Origin: Gammaproteobacteria bacterium
Lineage (GTDB): Bacteria; Pseudomonadota; Gammaproteobacteria; Steroidobacterales; Steroidobacteraceae
NCBI GenBank assembly: GCA_016882265.1
Contig: VGVB01000005.1
Location: 1-64,000 of the forward strand
Length of the DNA stretch: 64,000 bases
Direction: 5' to 3'
Positions 42,745 through 52,027 of the stretch are shown here, one piece after another (positions within the stretch are counted from its first letter, which is position 1; each line of letters opens with the position of its first letter). Below the pieces are notes generated by a model. That model saw only the letters and a list, made by a program, of their open reading frames with translations, ran no database searches and had not been told where the DNA came from. The translations under genes were made by a program, and so were the position numbers.

Positions 42745-43095
42745 TCAGGCGGCCTGGCGCGTTGCTTCCGTCGCGGCCTGATCGAACCACCTGGAAACCT
42801 GTGTCTGCTGCTCGGTCGCTGCGCGCACCAGATCCTGGGAGCGCTGGGCAGTCTTCTCGGCGAGCTGGCTGACAATCTCCATCTGCCTGGCGGTCAACTC
42901 ATTGAGATCCCGCACTGTTCCGAGGAGCTGCCACTCCTGTACCGAGAACTCCAGCAGATCACCGGCAAAGGCGTACTGCTGACGAGCCAGGCGTTCGAAT
43001 CCCTGCAATGCGAGTTCGTTCCACTTCTGGGCCGGCGCTATCGCCTTGCGGCCAGCGTCAATGAAGGTGCTGAAATCGAAGGTTGGGCTGTTCAT
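42745..43095 (-). CDS. phasin family protein
   Basis: The 116-residue, mostly helical protein matches the phasin family (KWNELALQGFERLARQQYAFAGDLLEFSVQEW, later RSQDLVRAATEQQ). Phasins coat PHA granules and control their size and number. It is transcribed away from the MaoC gene and has its own terminator. The neighbouring phaR and the PhaR-like site upstream suggest derepression when granules form. No PHA synthase gene is in the window. Confidence 0.85.
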   Translation of the reverse strand: MNSPTFDFSTFIDAGRKAIAPAQKWNELALQGFERLARQQYAFAGDLLEFSVQEWQLLGTVRDLNELTARQMEIVSQLAEKTAQRSQDLVRAATEQQTQVSRWFDQAATEATRQAA

Positions 43096-43153
43096 CTCTT
43101 CGTCCTCCGAGCCGGTGGCTGGAATCGTCGGAAGCGCATACTACTGCATGGAA

Positions 43154-43166
43154 TTGTGCAGTGCAA
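43154..43166 (-). promoter_or_regulatory. PhaR-like box in the phasin promoter region
   Basis: TTGTGCAGTGCAA (43154-43166) is nearly palindromic and shares GCAGTGC with the palindrome before phaR. It lies about 60 bases before the phasin start, where PhaR boxes are expected. Confidence 0.5.
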
Positions 43167-43300
43167 CAATTATTTTCGGACCCTGGATCGGCGCGATGAG
43201 AATTGACTTGTTAATCTTTTAAAACAATTGGTTACATGACGTTACGGGACCGTAGCAGCTTGGTGCCTTTGCTCCACTGTTTCCGCAGCGCAGCAAGCCG

Positions 43301-43342
43301 CCAAACGAACGTCCGGCACCTTCCAAACGAACGTCCGGCACC
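43301..43342. repeat. 20-bp tandem direct repeat between phasin and MaoC genes
   Basis: CCAAACGAACGTCCGGCACC occurs at 43301-43320 and again at 43323-43342 with two bases between, i.e. a period of 22 bp or two helical turns. It sits about 40 bases before the MaoC start and could be a paired activator or repressor site. No family is recognised. Confidence 0.75.
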
Positions 43343-43380
43343 CTAACATCGCAATTTTGTTCCGTGGAAAGGTGCAGCGG

Positions 43381-43845
43381 ATGACGCAACAACAGGTATT
43401 CGGGCGATTGCAGGCAATGGTCGGCAAGGAAGTCCAGGTCAGCGACTGGCTGGAAATCACGCAGCAGCGCATCAATGCCTTCGCCGATGCGACCGATGAC
43501 CATCAGTGGATCCACTGCAACCCGGAACGCGCGGCGCGCGAGGCGCCGCTCGGGCGGACGATCGCCCATGGCTACCTGACGCTGTCGCTCTATCCGGGGC
43601 TCGGCGGCCTGGTCGACGGGGACGCGCGGTTTCCCGGTGCTCGCAGCGTCATCAACTACGGGATCAACCGGCTGCGTTTCCCGGCGGCAGTACCGGTCGG
43701 TTCGCGGATCCGCGGCCACGTCACGCTGCTCGCGGTCGAGGAGGTCGCCGGCGGACTGCAGGTTACCGAGCAATACACCGCAGAGATCGAGGGCGGCGGC
43801 AAGCCGGCCTGCGTGGCGGAAGTCGTCATCCGTCTCACTTTCTGA
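43381..43845 (+). CDS. MaoC-family (R)-hydratase-like protein
   Basis: The 154 residues form a single hot-dog domain with the MaoC hydratase motif DDHQWIHCNPERA (catalytic Asp and His) and TIAHGYLTLSL. It would hydrate enoyl-CoA to (R)-3-hydroxyacyl-CoA, which can feed PHA synthesis, fitting the nearby phaR/phasin genes. GGAAAGG before the ATG at 43381 supports the start. The RND-pump genes follow 11 bases later in the same direction. Confidence 0.85.
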   Translation: MTQQQVFGRLQAMVGKEVQVSDWLEITQQRINAFADATDDHQWIHCNPERAAREAPLGRTIAHGYLTLSLYPGLGGLVDGDARFPGARSVINYGINRLRFPAAVPVGSRIRGHVTLLAVEEVAGGLQVTEQYTAEIEGGGKPACVAEVVIRLTF

Positions 43846-43856
43846 CGGGGCCCGGG

Positions 43857-44933
43857 ATGCCGGACGCACTGCGCCGACTGCTGCCCGTGGCCGCACTGGT
43901 GGGCATCGGACTGACTGCCTGGCTGCTGCTCGGGCGCGGCGAAGCACCGCAGCCGGCCGCCCCGGGCCCGACCAGTGGTGGGGCGCCGGTGGCCGTGGTC
44001 ACCGCGGCGGTGGTCGAGAAGCCGCTGGCGGTCCGCGTCGAAGCACTCGGCACTGCGCGTGCCAACGAGGCCATCGAGGTGACCTCGCGGGCAGCGCGCG
44101 TGGTCACGACCCTGCGCTTCATCGAGGGCCAGCAGGTCCGGCGCGACCAGGTACTGGTTGAGCTCGAATCGGCGCAGGACCGCGCCGAGCTCGCCGCCGC
44201 AGAAGCCGCGCTGGCGGAGAGCCGCTCGGCTTTCACCCGCAGCCGCGATCTGTTCACGCAGCAGGCCCTGTCGCAGGCGCAACTCGAGCAGATCGAGGCG
44301 ACGCTGAAGGCCAACGAGGCGCGCGTTGCCGCGGCAGCGGCGCGGGTCGCTGACACGGTGATCCGCGCACCATTCGCCGGCACCGTCGGGCTGCGCCGGG
44401 TCAGCATCGGCGCACTGGTCAGTCCCGGCACCGTGATCACCACGCTCGATGACACGGCGACCATGAAGCTCGACTTCGACGTGCCCGAGGTGTTCCTCGC
44501 GGTCATGCAGGCAGGCCTCGCGATCGAGTCGTCAAGCGCCGCCTGGCCCGGCGCCAGTTTCGCCGGTACCGTCGAGACGGTCGACTCGCGCGTCGATCCG
44601 GTCACCCGCACCGTGCGGGTGCGAGCCCGCCTGCCGAACCCGGATGGCCGGCTGCGCCCCGGCATGTTCCTGACCGTGCGAGTCAGCCGCGAACCGCAGC
44701 CGGGACTGGTGGTCCCGGAGCAGGCGGTCATTCCGGAGCGCGGCAGCATGTATGTGTTCGTCGTCGCGGACGGAAAAGTCGAGCGGCGTGAAGTGCAGCT
44801 CGGCCGGCGCAATCCCGGCGAAGTCGAAGTCATCGAGGGCCTGGCCGCCGGCGAGCGGGTGATCGTCGAGGGCACGCAGAAGGTCCGGCCGGGCGTCGCG
44901 GTCACCGAGTTTCAGCCAACCGCGGCGCGATGA
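43857..44933 (+). CDS. RND efflux periplasmic adaptor (membrane fusion protein)
   Basis: The 358-residue adaptor has an N-terminal membrane anchor (LLPVAALVGIGLTAWLLLG), a biotinyl-lipoyl split domain (ALGTARANEAIEVTSRAAR and RAPFAGTVGLRRVSIGALV), a helical hairpin and the beta-barrel and membrane-proximal parts. It links the inner-membrane pump to an outer-membrane channel. It precedes the pump gene by four bases. No TolC gene is near. Confidence 0.9.
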   Translation: MPDALRRLLPVAALVGIGLTAWLLLGRGEAPQPAAPGPTSGGAPVAVVTAAVVEKPLAVRVEALGTARANEAIEVTSRAARVVTTLRFIEGQQVRRDQVLVELESAQDRAELAAAEAALAESRSAFTRSRDLFTQQALSQAQLEQIEATLKANEARVAAAAARVADTVIRAPFAGTVGLRRVSIGALVSPGTVITTLDDTATMKLDFDVPEVFLAVMQAGLAIESSSAAWPGASFAGTVETVDSRVDPVTRTVRVRARLPNPDGRLRPGMFLTVRVSREPQPGLVVPEQAVIPERGSMYVFVVADGKVERREVQLGRRNPGEVEVIEGLAAGERVIVEGTQKVRPGVAVTEFQPTAAR

Positions 44934-44937
44934 AGCG

Positions 44938-47900
44938 ATGAAGCTGGCCGAGCTGTCGATCCGGCGCCCGGTCTTCGCGGCCGTGGTCAGCCTGCTGCTG
45001 GTGCTGCTCGGGCTGGTGTCGCTGACCCGGCTGGCGGTGCGCGAGTATCCGGATGTCGAACCGACGGTGATCTCGATCACCACGGTCTACACCGGTGCCG
45101 GCGCGGCAATCGTCGAGAACAAGGTCACCCAGATCATTGAGAACCGGGTCGCCGGCCTCGAGGGGATCGAGAAGCTGCGCTCCAGCTCGCGCGACGAGCG
45201 CTCAGCGATCACCGTCGAGTTCAGCGCCGACCGGCCGATCGATGCCGCCGCCAACGACATCCGCGACCGCATCGGCCGGGTGCTCGACGAACTGCCGGAC
45301 GAAGCCGAGCCGCCGGAGATCCGCAAGACCGGAGCGGAGGGCGAGGCGATCATGTACCTGAACCTGACCAGCGACCGGCTGTCGGCGATCGAGCTGACCG
45401 ACTATGCCGAGCGGGTGCTGGTCGACCAGCTTGCGGCCACGCCGGGTGTCGCGCGGGTCAACATCAACGGCGGGCGCCGCCAGGCAGTGCGCATCTGGAT
45501 CGACCGCCAGGCGCTGGCGGCGCGGGCGCTGACCATCGCCGAGATCGAAGCGGCGCTGCGCAGCGAGAACGTCGAGCTGCCGGCCGGCCGGCTCGAGTCG
45601 GCGGCGCGCGAGTTCGCGCTGCGTACCGATACCGGCCTGAACCGCGTCGAGGACTTCCGCCGGCTGGTGATCGGGCGCGGCCCGGAGGGGTACCTGGTGC
45701 GCCTCGGCGACGTCGCCGATGTGCGGATCGGCGCCGAGAACGAGCGCAGCATGTCGCGGTCGATGGGGCTGCCGGGCGTCAGCTTCGGCATCGAGCAGAT
45801 GTCGCGCACCAACACGCTCGAGGTCGCCAACGAAGTGCACCGGACGCTGGCGCGGATCGGCGCCGAGCTGCCGCCCGGCATGCAACTGACCGCCGATGTC
45901 GATCGCGCGGTGTTCATCCGTGCCTCGCTGCGCGAGGTGGTCATCGCGCTCGGCATCTCGCTGACCGCGGTGCTGGTCGTGATCTTCCTGTTCCTCGGCA
46001 ACCTGCGGGCGACACTGCTGCCGGCGCTGACCATCCCGGTGTCGATCCTGGCCAGCCTGACGTTCATGGACTTCATGGGCTACTCGATCAACGTGCTGAC
46101 GCTGCTCGGCATGGTGCTGGCGATCGGCCTGGTCGTCGACGACGCGATCGTCGTGCTCGAGAACATCTTCCGGCGCATCGAGGTCGGCCAGCCGCCGCTG
46201 CTCGCGGCCCTCGACGGCAGCCGTGAAATCGGCTTCGCCGTGATCGCGACGACGCTGGTGCTGATATCGGTGTTCGTGCCGCTGTCGTTCCTGCCCGGTG
46301 TGCTCGGCCGGCTGTTCCGCGAGTTCGGCCTGACGCTGGCGGCGGCGGTGCTGTTCTCGGCGCTGGTCGCGCTGACGCTGACGCCGGCGCTGGCGGCGCG
46401 GGTGTTCCAGGGCGGCGGCGAGCGCGGCGCGCTGGCCGTGCGCATCGAGCGGTTCTTCGCCGCGCTGGCCGGCCGCTACGAGCGGCTGCTGCGCAGCCTG
46501 ATCCGGCGGCCGTGGCTGGTGGTCGGCGGCACGCTCGGGCTGGTGCTGCTGGCCGGCCTGGCCTTCCGCCACTTGCCGCAGGAGTTCACGCCGGCCGAGG
46601 ACCGGGGCTTCCTGTTCGTCGGTCTGGATGCTCCGGAGGGCGCCAGTCTCGAGTACACCACCGGTTACCTGCAGCAGGCCGAGCAGATCCTGTTTCGCGA
46701 GATGGAACGCCATGGCGACATCCAGCGCTTCGCGTTGCGGATCGGCAGTGTCGGTTTCAGTGCCGAGGTCAATGCGGTGCGCGGCTGGATCGTGCTTGGC
46801 GACTGGGGCCCGCAGCGGCGCCCGGCCGCGGCGATCGCCGATTCGCTGCGGCGTCAGCTTGCCGCATTGCCGGGGGTCCGGTCGTTCGTGTTCGTGCCGC
46901 AGGGCCTCAGCATCGGTGGCTTCGGCCAGCCAGTGCAGGTCGTGATCGGCGGCCCGGACTATCCGACACTGGCCGACTGGAGCGACCGGCTGGTCGCACA
47001 GGCTGCGGCCAATCCGGGACTGCTGACGGTCGAGACCAATTATCAGGAGCGCAAGCCCCAGATCTCCGTCGCAGTGGACCGCGACCGCGCCGCCGAACTC
47101 GGCGTATCGCTGCAGACCGTCGGCCGCACGCTCGAGGCCATGCTCGGTTCGCGGATCGTAACCACCTACGTCGATCGTGGCCGCGAGTACCGCGTGATCC
47201 TGCAGGCCCGGGCCGCGGATCGGGTGCAGCCGGCCGATCTCGAGAACCTGTACGTGCGTTCCAACCGCGGCGGCGAACTGGTGCCGCTCGCCAACCTGGT
47301 GCACCTCGAGGAGACCGCGGCGGCGATGCAGCTCAACCGCTTCGACCGGATGCGCGCGATCACAATCAGCGCCAGTCTGGCGCCCGGCTACACGATGGGC
47401 GAGGCGGTGCAGTTCTTCCAGGAGCTGGTCGCGCGGGAGTTGCCGGCGACCGCGCGGCTGTCGTTCGACGGCCAGGCCCGCGAGTACCTGCGCTCGCGCG
47501 GCCAGCTCTGGTCCAGCTTCGCGTTCGCGATCGGCATCGTCTTTCTGGTGCTGGCGGCGCAATTCGAGAGCTTCCGGCACCCGCTGGTGATCCTGACCAC
47601 GGTACCGCTGGCGGTGATCGGCGCCGTCGCCGGACTGACGCTGTACGGTTTTACGCTGAACGTGTTCAGCCAGATCGCGATGATCCTGCTGATCGGTATC
47701 GCGGCGAAGAACGGCGTGCTGATTGTCGAGTTCGCCAACCAGCAGCGCGACCGCGGTCTCGCGCGGGTCGAGGCGGTGGTGCGGGCGGCGGCGATCCGCC
47801 TGCGGCCGGTGCTGATGACCAGCCTGTGCACGGCCAGCGGCGCGCTGCCGTTCCTGCTGGCCAGCGGCGCCGGCGCCGAGACGCGCCGGCCGATCGGCGT

Positions 47901-48072
47901 CGTGGTGTTCTTCGGCACGGTCATCGCGGTGCTGCTGACACTGCTGGTGGTGCCGGCGGTCTATACGCTGATCGCCGGCCGGCACCGTTCACCGCACTAC
48001 CTGGCCGGGGTCATCGAACGGCTGCGGGCCGCGCCGGGCGGCTCCGGGTCCGGCGGACCGGAACCAACCTAA
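44938..48072 (+). CDS. RND efflux pump inner-membrane transporter (HAE1 family)
   Basis: The 1044-residue pump has twelve membrane segments in two halves and the hydrophobe/amphiphile efflux signatures. These include the proton-relay pair in GLVVDDAIVVLENIFRR of segment four, the EFTPAEDRGFLFV entry to the second periplasmic loop and the GIAAKNGVLIVEFANQQ stretch in segment eleven. It exports drugs or other amphiphiles with proton influx. The C-terminus carries a short Gly/Ser tail. The long open frame on the other strand is a shadow of its GC-biased codons. Confidence 0.93.
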   Translation: MKLAELSIRRPVFAAVVSLLLVLLGLVSLTRLAVREYPDVEPTVISITTVYTGAGAAIVENKVTQIIENRVAGLEGIEKLRSSSRDERSAITVEFSADRPIDAAANDIRDRIGRVLDELPDEAEPPEIRKTGAEGEAIMYLNLTSDRLSAIELTDYAERVLVDQLAATPGVARVNINGGRRQAVRIWIDRQALAARALTIAEIEAALRSENVELPAGRLESAAREFALRTDTGLNRVEDFRRLVIGRGPEGYLVRLGDVADVRIGAENERSMSRSMGLPGVSFGIEQMSRTNTLEVANEVHRTLARIGAELPPGMQLTADVDRAVFIRASLREVVIALGISLTAVLVVIFLFLGNLRATLLPALTIPVSILASLTFMDFMGYSINVLTLLGMVLAIGLVVDDAIVVLENIFRRIEVGQPPLLAALDGSREIGFAVIATTLVLISVFVPLSFLPGVLGRLFREFGLTLAAAVLFSALVALTLTPALAARVFQGGGERGALAVRIERFFAALAGRYERLLRSLIRRPWLVVGGTLGLVLLAGLAFRHLPQEFTPAEDRGFLFVGLDAPEGASLEYTTGYLQQAEQILFREMERHGDIQRFALRIGSVGFSAEVNAVRGWIVLGDWGPQRRPAAAIADSLRRQLAALPGVRSFVFVPQGLSIGGFGQPVQVVIGGPDYPTLADWSDRLVAQAAANPGLLTVETNYQERKPQISVAVDRDRAAELGVSLQTVGRTLEAMLGSRIVTTYVDRGREYRVILQARAADRVQPADLENLYVRSNRGGELVPLANLVHLEETAAAMQLNRFDRMRAITISASLAPGYTMGEAVQFFQELVARELPATARLSFDGQAREYLRSRGQLWSSFAFAIGIVFLVLAAQFESFRHPLVILTTVPLAVIGAVAGLTLYGFTLNVFSQIAMILLIGIAAKNGVLIVEFANQQRDRGLARVEAVVRAAAIRLRPVLMTSLCTASGALPFLLASGAGAETRRPIGVVVFFGTVIAVLLTLLVVPAVYTLIAGRHRSPHYLAGVIERLRAAPGGSGSGGPEPT

Positions 48073-48217
48073 GTCACTGATCGAATTGATGTGTAGGGCA
48101 TCCCGGGCGACCGGGCAGTGCCGGACTGGTAGACTTCGCTTCTCCCGAAACCACCCCGCGGGATACCGCGAGCGCGGCCGGATCCGGCGATCCGGTGCGC
48201 GGGTGGGGAGTCCGTCC

Positions 48218-49744
48218 GTGGCCACTTTGACGCCCTACCAGCAGCTCGAGCAGGAATTCCGCCGTCTGCACGCGTTTCGCGGGGCGCTCGCCGTGCTGCG
48301 CTGGGATGCCGCAGTGACGATGCCGCGCGGCAGCGCCGACGTGCGCGGCGAGCAGCTCGCGGCGCTCGAGCTCGAGTGCCATGCGCTGCTGGCGTCGCCG
48401 CGGCTCGCGCGTCTGCTCGAGCGCGCGCAGGCCGGAGCTGTGACGCTGGAAGACTGGCAGAGCGCCAACCTGCGCGAGATGCGCCGGCTGCGCGATCACG
48501 CGGTGGCGATGCCACCGTCGCTGATCGCACGGCTGGCGCGCGCCGTGGCCCAGGCCGAGGCACGCTGGCGCGAGGCCCGCGAACACAACGACTTCGGAGT
48601 GCTGGTGCCACAGCTCGAGGAAGTCGTCCGCCTCGTGCGCAGCCGGGCCGAGCTGCTCGCACAGCGATTCAGCCTCGATCCATGGGATGCGCTGGCCGAT
48701 GAGTTCACGCCGGGCCTGCTGTCGCGCGACATCGATGCGCTGTTCACGCCGCTGTCCCGGCGGCTGCCGGCGCTGGTTACCGAGGCGCTCGAGCGCCAGG
48801 CCGAACGGCCCGTGCTGGCGATCGAGGGGCGCTTTGCGCCGGGCCGCCAGCGCGCGCTGTGCACGGAGGTCATGAAGGCGCTCGGCTTCCCGTTCGACCG
48901 CGGCCGGTTCGACGACTGCGACCACGCCTTCACCGAGGGTGTGCCCGGCGACATCCGCGTGACGGCCAGCTTCAATCCACGCGACCCGTTCCAGGGCCTG
49001 CTGGGCGCGCTGCACGAGACCGGGCAGGCACTCTATGATCTCGGTCTGCCGGCCGCCTGGGTGGACCAGCCGGTCGGACAGGACCGCGGTATGGCGCTGG
49101 AGGAAAGCCAGTCGCTGCTGCTGGAAATGATCGTCGGGCGCAGCCGGGCTTTCGTCGCCTGGCTGCGGCCACTGCTCGAGAAGCACTACGACGTGAGCGG
49201 TCCGCCATGGTCCGAGGACAACCTCTACGCCTGCCTGAACCGCGTCGCGCGCGGACCGAACCGCTCCGAAGCCGACGAGCTCACCTACCAGACCCACATC
49301 GTGCTGCGCTATGAGCTGGAGCGCCGGCTGTTGTCGGGCCGGCTGGCGGTGCGCGAGCTGCGCGATGCCTGGAACGACCTGTCGGCCCAGCGGCTCGGCC
49401 TGGTGCCGGTCTCCGATGTCGAGGGCTGCCTGCAGGATATTCACTGGGCCACCGGCGCGTTCGGCCATTTCCCGTCGTACGGCGTCGGTGCCGTGATCGC
49501 CGGACAGTTGTGGGAGGCGATCCGCGAGCAGGAGCCCGGCATCGATGAGGAAATCCGCGCCGGCCGGTTCGCCTGCCTGCTCGACTGGCTGCGCCAGCGC
49601 GTGCATGCGCAGGGAGCCCGCTTCGGCGTGCCGGAACTGGTACGGCACGCCACCGGGCGGGCACTGTCGGCAGCGCCATTTCTGCGCTATCTCGAGCGCA
49701 AGTACAGCAGCGATCCGCCGGATCGCGCGGCGGCCGGCGCATGA
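48218..49744 (+). CDS. M32-family carboxypeptidase with altered zinc motif
   Basis: The 508-residue protein matches carboxypeptidase Taq (M32) over its whole length (start [20 protein letters not shown], then [10 protein letters not shown]). The usual HExxH reads HETGQ at 266-270, so the second zinc ligand is Gln; the third ligand Glu in [13 protein letters not shown] is present. Activity may be weakened or use another ligand. GGGGAG precedes the GTG start at 48218. The stop overlaps the ttcA start (ATGA), so the two are co-translated. Confidence 0.87.
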   Translation: MATLTPYQQLEQEFRRLHAFRGALAVLRWDAAVTMPRGSADVRGEQLAALELECHALLASPRLARLLERAQAGAVTLEDWQSANLREMRRLRDHAVAMPPSLIARLARAVAQAEARWREAREHNDFGVLVPQLEEVVRLVRSRAELLAQRFSLDPWDALADEFTPGLLSRDIDALFTPLSRRLPALVTEALERQAERPVLAIEGRFAPGRQRALCTEVMKALGFPFDRGRFDDCDHAFTEGVPGDIRVTASFNPRDPFQGLLGALHETGQALYDLGLPAAWVDQPVGQDRGMALEESQSLLLEMIVGRSRAFVAWLRPLLEKHYDVSGPPWSEDNLYACLNRVARGPNRSEADELTYQTHIVLRYELERRLLSGRLAVRELRDAWNDLSAQRLGLVPVSDVEGCLQDIHWATGAFGHFPSYGVGAVIAGQLWEAIREQEPGIDEEIRAGRFACLLDWLRQRVHAQGARFGVPELVRHATGRALSAAPFLRYLERKYSSDPPDRAAAGA

Positions 49745-50520
49745 ACCGGAGACTCGCGGCCCGGATCCGTGGCCTGGTGGGCAAGGCCATCGCCGACTTC
49801 GGCATGATCGGCGCCGGCGATCGCATCATGGTGTGCCTGTCGGGAGGCAAGGATTCGTACACGCTGCTCGACATGCTGCTGTCGCTGCAGCGCGCGGCGC
49901 CGGTGCGTTTCGAGCTGGCCGCGGTGAATCTGGACCAGAAGCAGCCGGGCTTCCCGGCCCGCGTGCTGCCCGAGTACGTGGCCGGGCTCGGCGTGCCGTT
50001 CCAGGTCATCGAGCAGGATACCTACAGCGTCGTGCGGCGGGTCGTGCCGGAAGGGCGCACGCAGTGCGGACTGTGCAGCCGCCTGCGCCGCGGCGCGCTG
50101 TACCGGCATGCCCGCGAACAGGGCTTCACGCGCATCGCGCTCGGCCATCATCGCGAAGACATCATCGAAACGCTGTTCCTGAACCTGTTCCACGGCGGCC
50201 GGCTCAAGGCGATGCCGCCGAAACTGCTGGCCGAGGACGGCCACAACGTCGTGATCCGGCCGCTGTGCTACGTGCCGGAGCGCGACATCGCCCGCTACGC
50301 GCGGGCCCGCCAGTTCCCGCTGATTCCGTGCTCGCTGTGCGGCTCGCAGCCGAACCTGCAGCGCGAGGTGATCGGGCGCATGCTCGCCCAGTGGGAGCGC
50401 GAGCATCCGGGACGCGTCGATTCGATCTTCACGGCGCTGCGCAACGTGCAGGCCTCGCACCTCGTCGACCCGCGGCTGTTCGATTTCCGCGGCCTCGAAC
50501 GGCAGGTGGCTGGCGGCTGA
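49741..50520 (+). CDS. ttcA: tRNA 2-thiocytidine biosynthesis protein TtcA
   Basis: The 259-residue enzyme thiolates cytidine 32 of tRNA. It has the PP-loop SGGKDS at 34-39, a CGLC motif at Cys109 and Cys112, and the later CSLC (Cys197, Cys200) that completes the iron-sulfur site. It follows the M32 carboxypeptidase with an ATGA overlap and is followed one base later by the phosphatase-ADP-ribosylhydrolase gene. Confidence 0.93.
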   Translation: MNRRLAARIRGLVGKAIADFGMIGAGDRIMVCLSGGKDSYTLLDMLLSLQRAAPVRFELAAVNLDQKQPGFPARVLPEYVAGLGVPFQVIEQDTYSVVRRVVPEGRTQCGLCSRLRRGALYRHAREQGFTRIALGHHREDIIETLFLNLFHGGRLKAMPPKLLAEDGHNVVIRPLCYVPERDIARYARARQFPLIPCSLCGSQPNLQREVIGRMLAQWEREHPGRVDSIFTALRNVQASHLVDPRLFDFRGLERQVAGG

Positions 50521-50521
50521 G

Positions 50522-52027
50522 GTGGCGCCGCTGCCGCCGCCGCTGCCGAACAGCTACTGGGTCGACCCCGGCCGCTTGCTGGCCGGCGAATACCCGGGTT
50601 CCGCGAGTGAGGAAGGCAGCCGCGCGCGGCTGCGGCGGCTGCTGGAGGCCGGCATCGACTGCTTCATCGATCTGACCGAGCCGGGCGAACTCGAGGCCTA
50701 CGACGGGCTGCTGCCAGGCCCGTACGCGCGCGATGCCGTGCAGTACCTGCGGCGGCCGCTGCCCGACCACGGCGTGCCCGAATCACCGGCCCGGATCGAG
50801 ACGATCCTCGACGACATCGACGCGGAGCTGGCGCAGGCCCGGCGTATCTACGTGCACTGTCGGGCCGGTATCGGCCGCACCAGCCTCGTCGTTGGCTGCT
50901 GGCTGGCGCGCGGTGGACTCGGCGGTGACGCGGCACTGGAGCGGCTCAACGAGCTGTGGCGCGCCAGCGCCCGCTCGGCGACCTGGCCGGCGGTTCCCGA
51001 AACCGACGCGCAGGTGGCGTTCGTGCGGGATTTCCGCGCCGGCCAGCCGCAAACGCCACCGGCCGCGGCGCCGGCCGGGGCCGCGGCGACGCTGCTCGAG
51101 CGCTGCCGCGGTCTGTTGCTGGGCCTCGCACTCGGAGATGCGCTGGGCCAGACGACGGCCGGACTGCGACCGCGCACGTTTCCAGCGCTCACCGAACTGC
51201 GCGGTGGCGGTCCGCTGCAGCTCCCCGCCGGGGCCTGGTCCGACAAGACCGCGATGGCGCTCGCACTGGCGGCCAGCCTGACGGAGCGGGACATGGTGGA
51301 TGCCGCCGATCAGTTGCAGCGTTATCTGTTGTGGCAGAAGGACGGTGCCTGGTCGAGCACCGGCCGCTGCGTCGGGATCAGTGCCTCGACCGCGCGCGCG
51401 CTCGCGAGCGCACAGTGGTCCGGTAATCCGTTCGCCGGCTCACACGATCCGGCCCGGGCCGAGCGCGAGCCGCTGGCGCGGATCGGACCGGTCGCGGCCT
51501 TGCTGTGCGCAGATCCGGCGGCGGCGGTGGCGGCGGCCGAGGACTGCGTGCGTGTGACCCACCAGACGCCGGTCGTCCTCGATGCGGCGCGCTACTTCGT
51601 CGCGCTGCTGGTCGGTGCACTGCGCGGAGCGGCCCGCGCGGAGCTGCTGGCGCCGCTGTACGCACCGGTACCGGGGTTGTGGGAACGCGCGCCATTGCAC
51701 CCGGAAATCCACCAGCTCGCCATCGGCGGCTGGCGCGAGCGGAGCGCGCGGCGCGGCGCGCGGATGCTGCCGGCGGTGAGCGCGCTCACGCTGGCCCTGC
51801 GCGTGTTCGACCGCGGCGCTGGCTTGACCGACTGCCTGCTGCGTGCGGCGAACCTGGGGCGCGAGGCCGACGCGAACGCCGCGATCATCGGCCAGCTTGC
51901 CGGCAGTCACTACGGTGCGGCCGGCCTGCCGTTCCGCTGGCTGGCGCAACTCGCGCAGCGCGACCGGATCGAAGCGCTGGCCGAGGCGCTGTGGGCGGCG
52001 GCGGTGCGCCGCGGGGCCGGGCCATGA
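50522..52027 (+). CDS. dual-specificity phosphatase fused to ADP-ribosylglycohydrolase-like domain
   Basis: Residues 1-175 form a tyrosine/dual-specificity phosphatase with the P-loop HCRAGIGRTS (Cys113, Arg119). From about 190 to the end the protein follows the ADP-ribosylglycohydrolase fold (RGLLLGLALGDALGQ, GREADANAAIIGQLAG). Two metal-site signatures deviate: the usual DDT reads SDKT at 240-243 and the late DADT reads EADA. The hydrolase half may therefore be a binding module or have changed specificity. The GTG start is one base after ttcA, and the stop overlaps the next gene. Confidence 0.82.
   Translation: MAPLPPPLPNSYWVDPGRLLAGEYPGSASEEGSRARLRRLLEAGIDCFIDLTEPGELEAYDGLLPGPYARDAVQYLRRPLPDHGVPESPARIETILDDIDAELAQARRIYVHCRAGIGRTSLVVGCWLARGGLGGDAALERLNELWRASARSATWPAVPETDAQVAFVRDFRAGQPQTPPAAAPAGAAATLLERCRGLLLGLALGDALGQTTAGLRPRTFPALTELRGGGPLQLPAGAWSDKTAMALALAASLTERDMVDAADQLQRYLLWQKDGAWSSTGRCVGISASTARALASAQWSGNPFAGSHDPARAEREPLARIGPVAALLCADPAAAVAAAEDCVRVTHQTPVVLDAARYFVALLVGALRGAARAELLAPLYAPVPGLWERAPLHPEIHQLAIGGWRERSARRGARMLPAVSALTLALRVFDRGAGLTDCLLRAANLGREADANAAIIGQLAGSHYGAAGLPFRWLAQLAQRDRIEALAEALWAAAVRRGAGP

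Noticed and set aside
45202..47985. A 927-codon open frame on the minus strand
   Set aside because: It is antisense to the RND pump gene, has a His/Arg/Gln-rich composition typical of GC-driven shadow frames and no family pattern.
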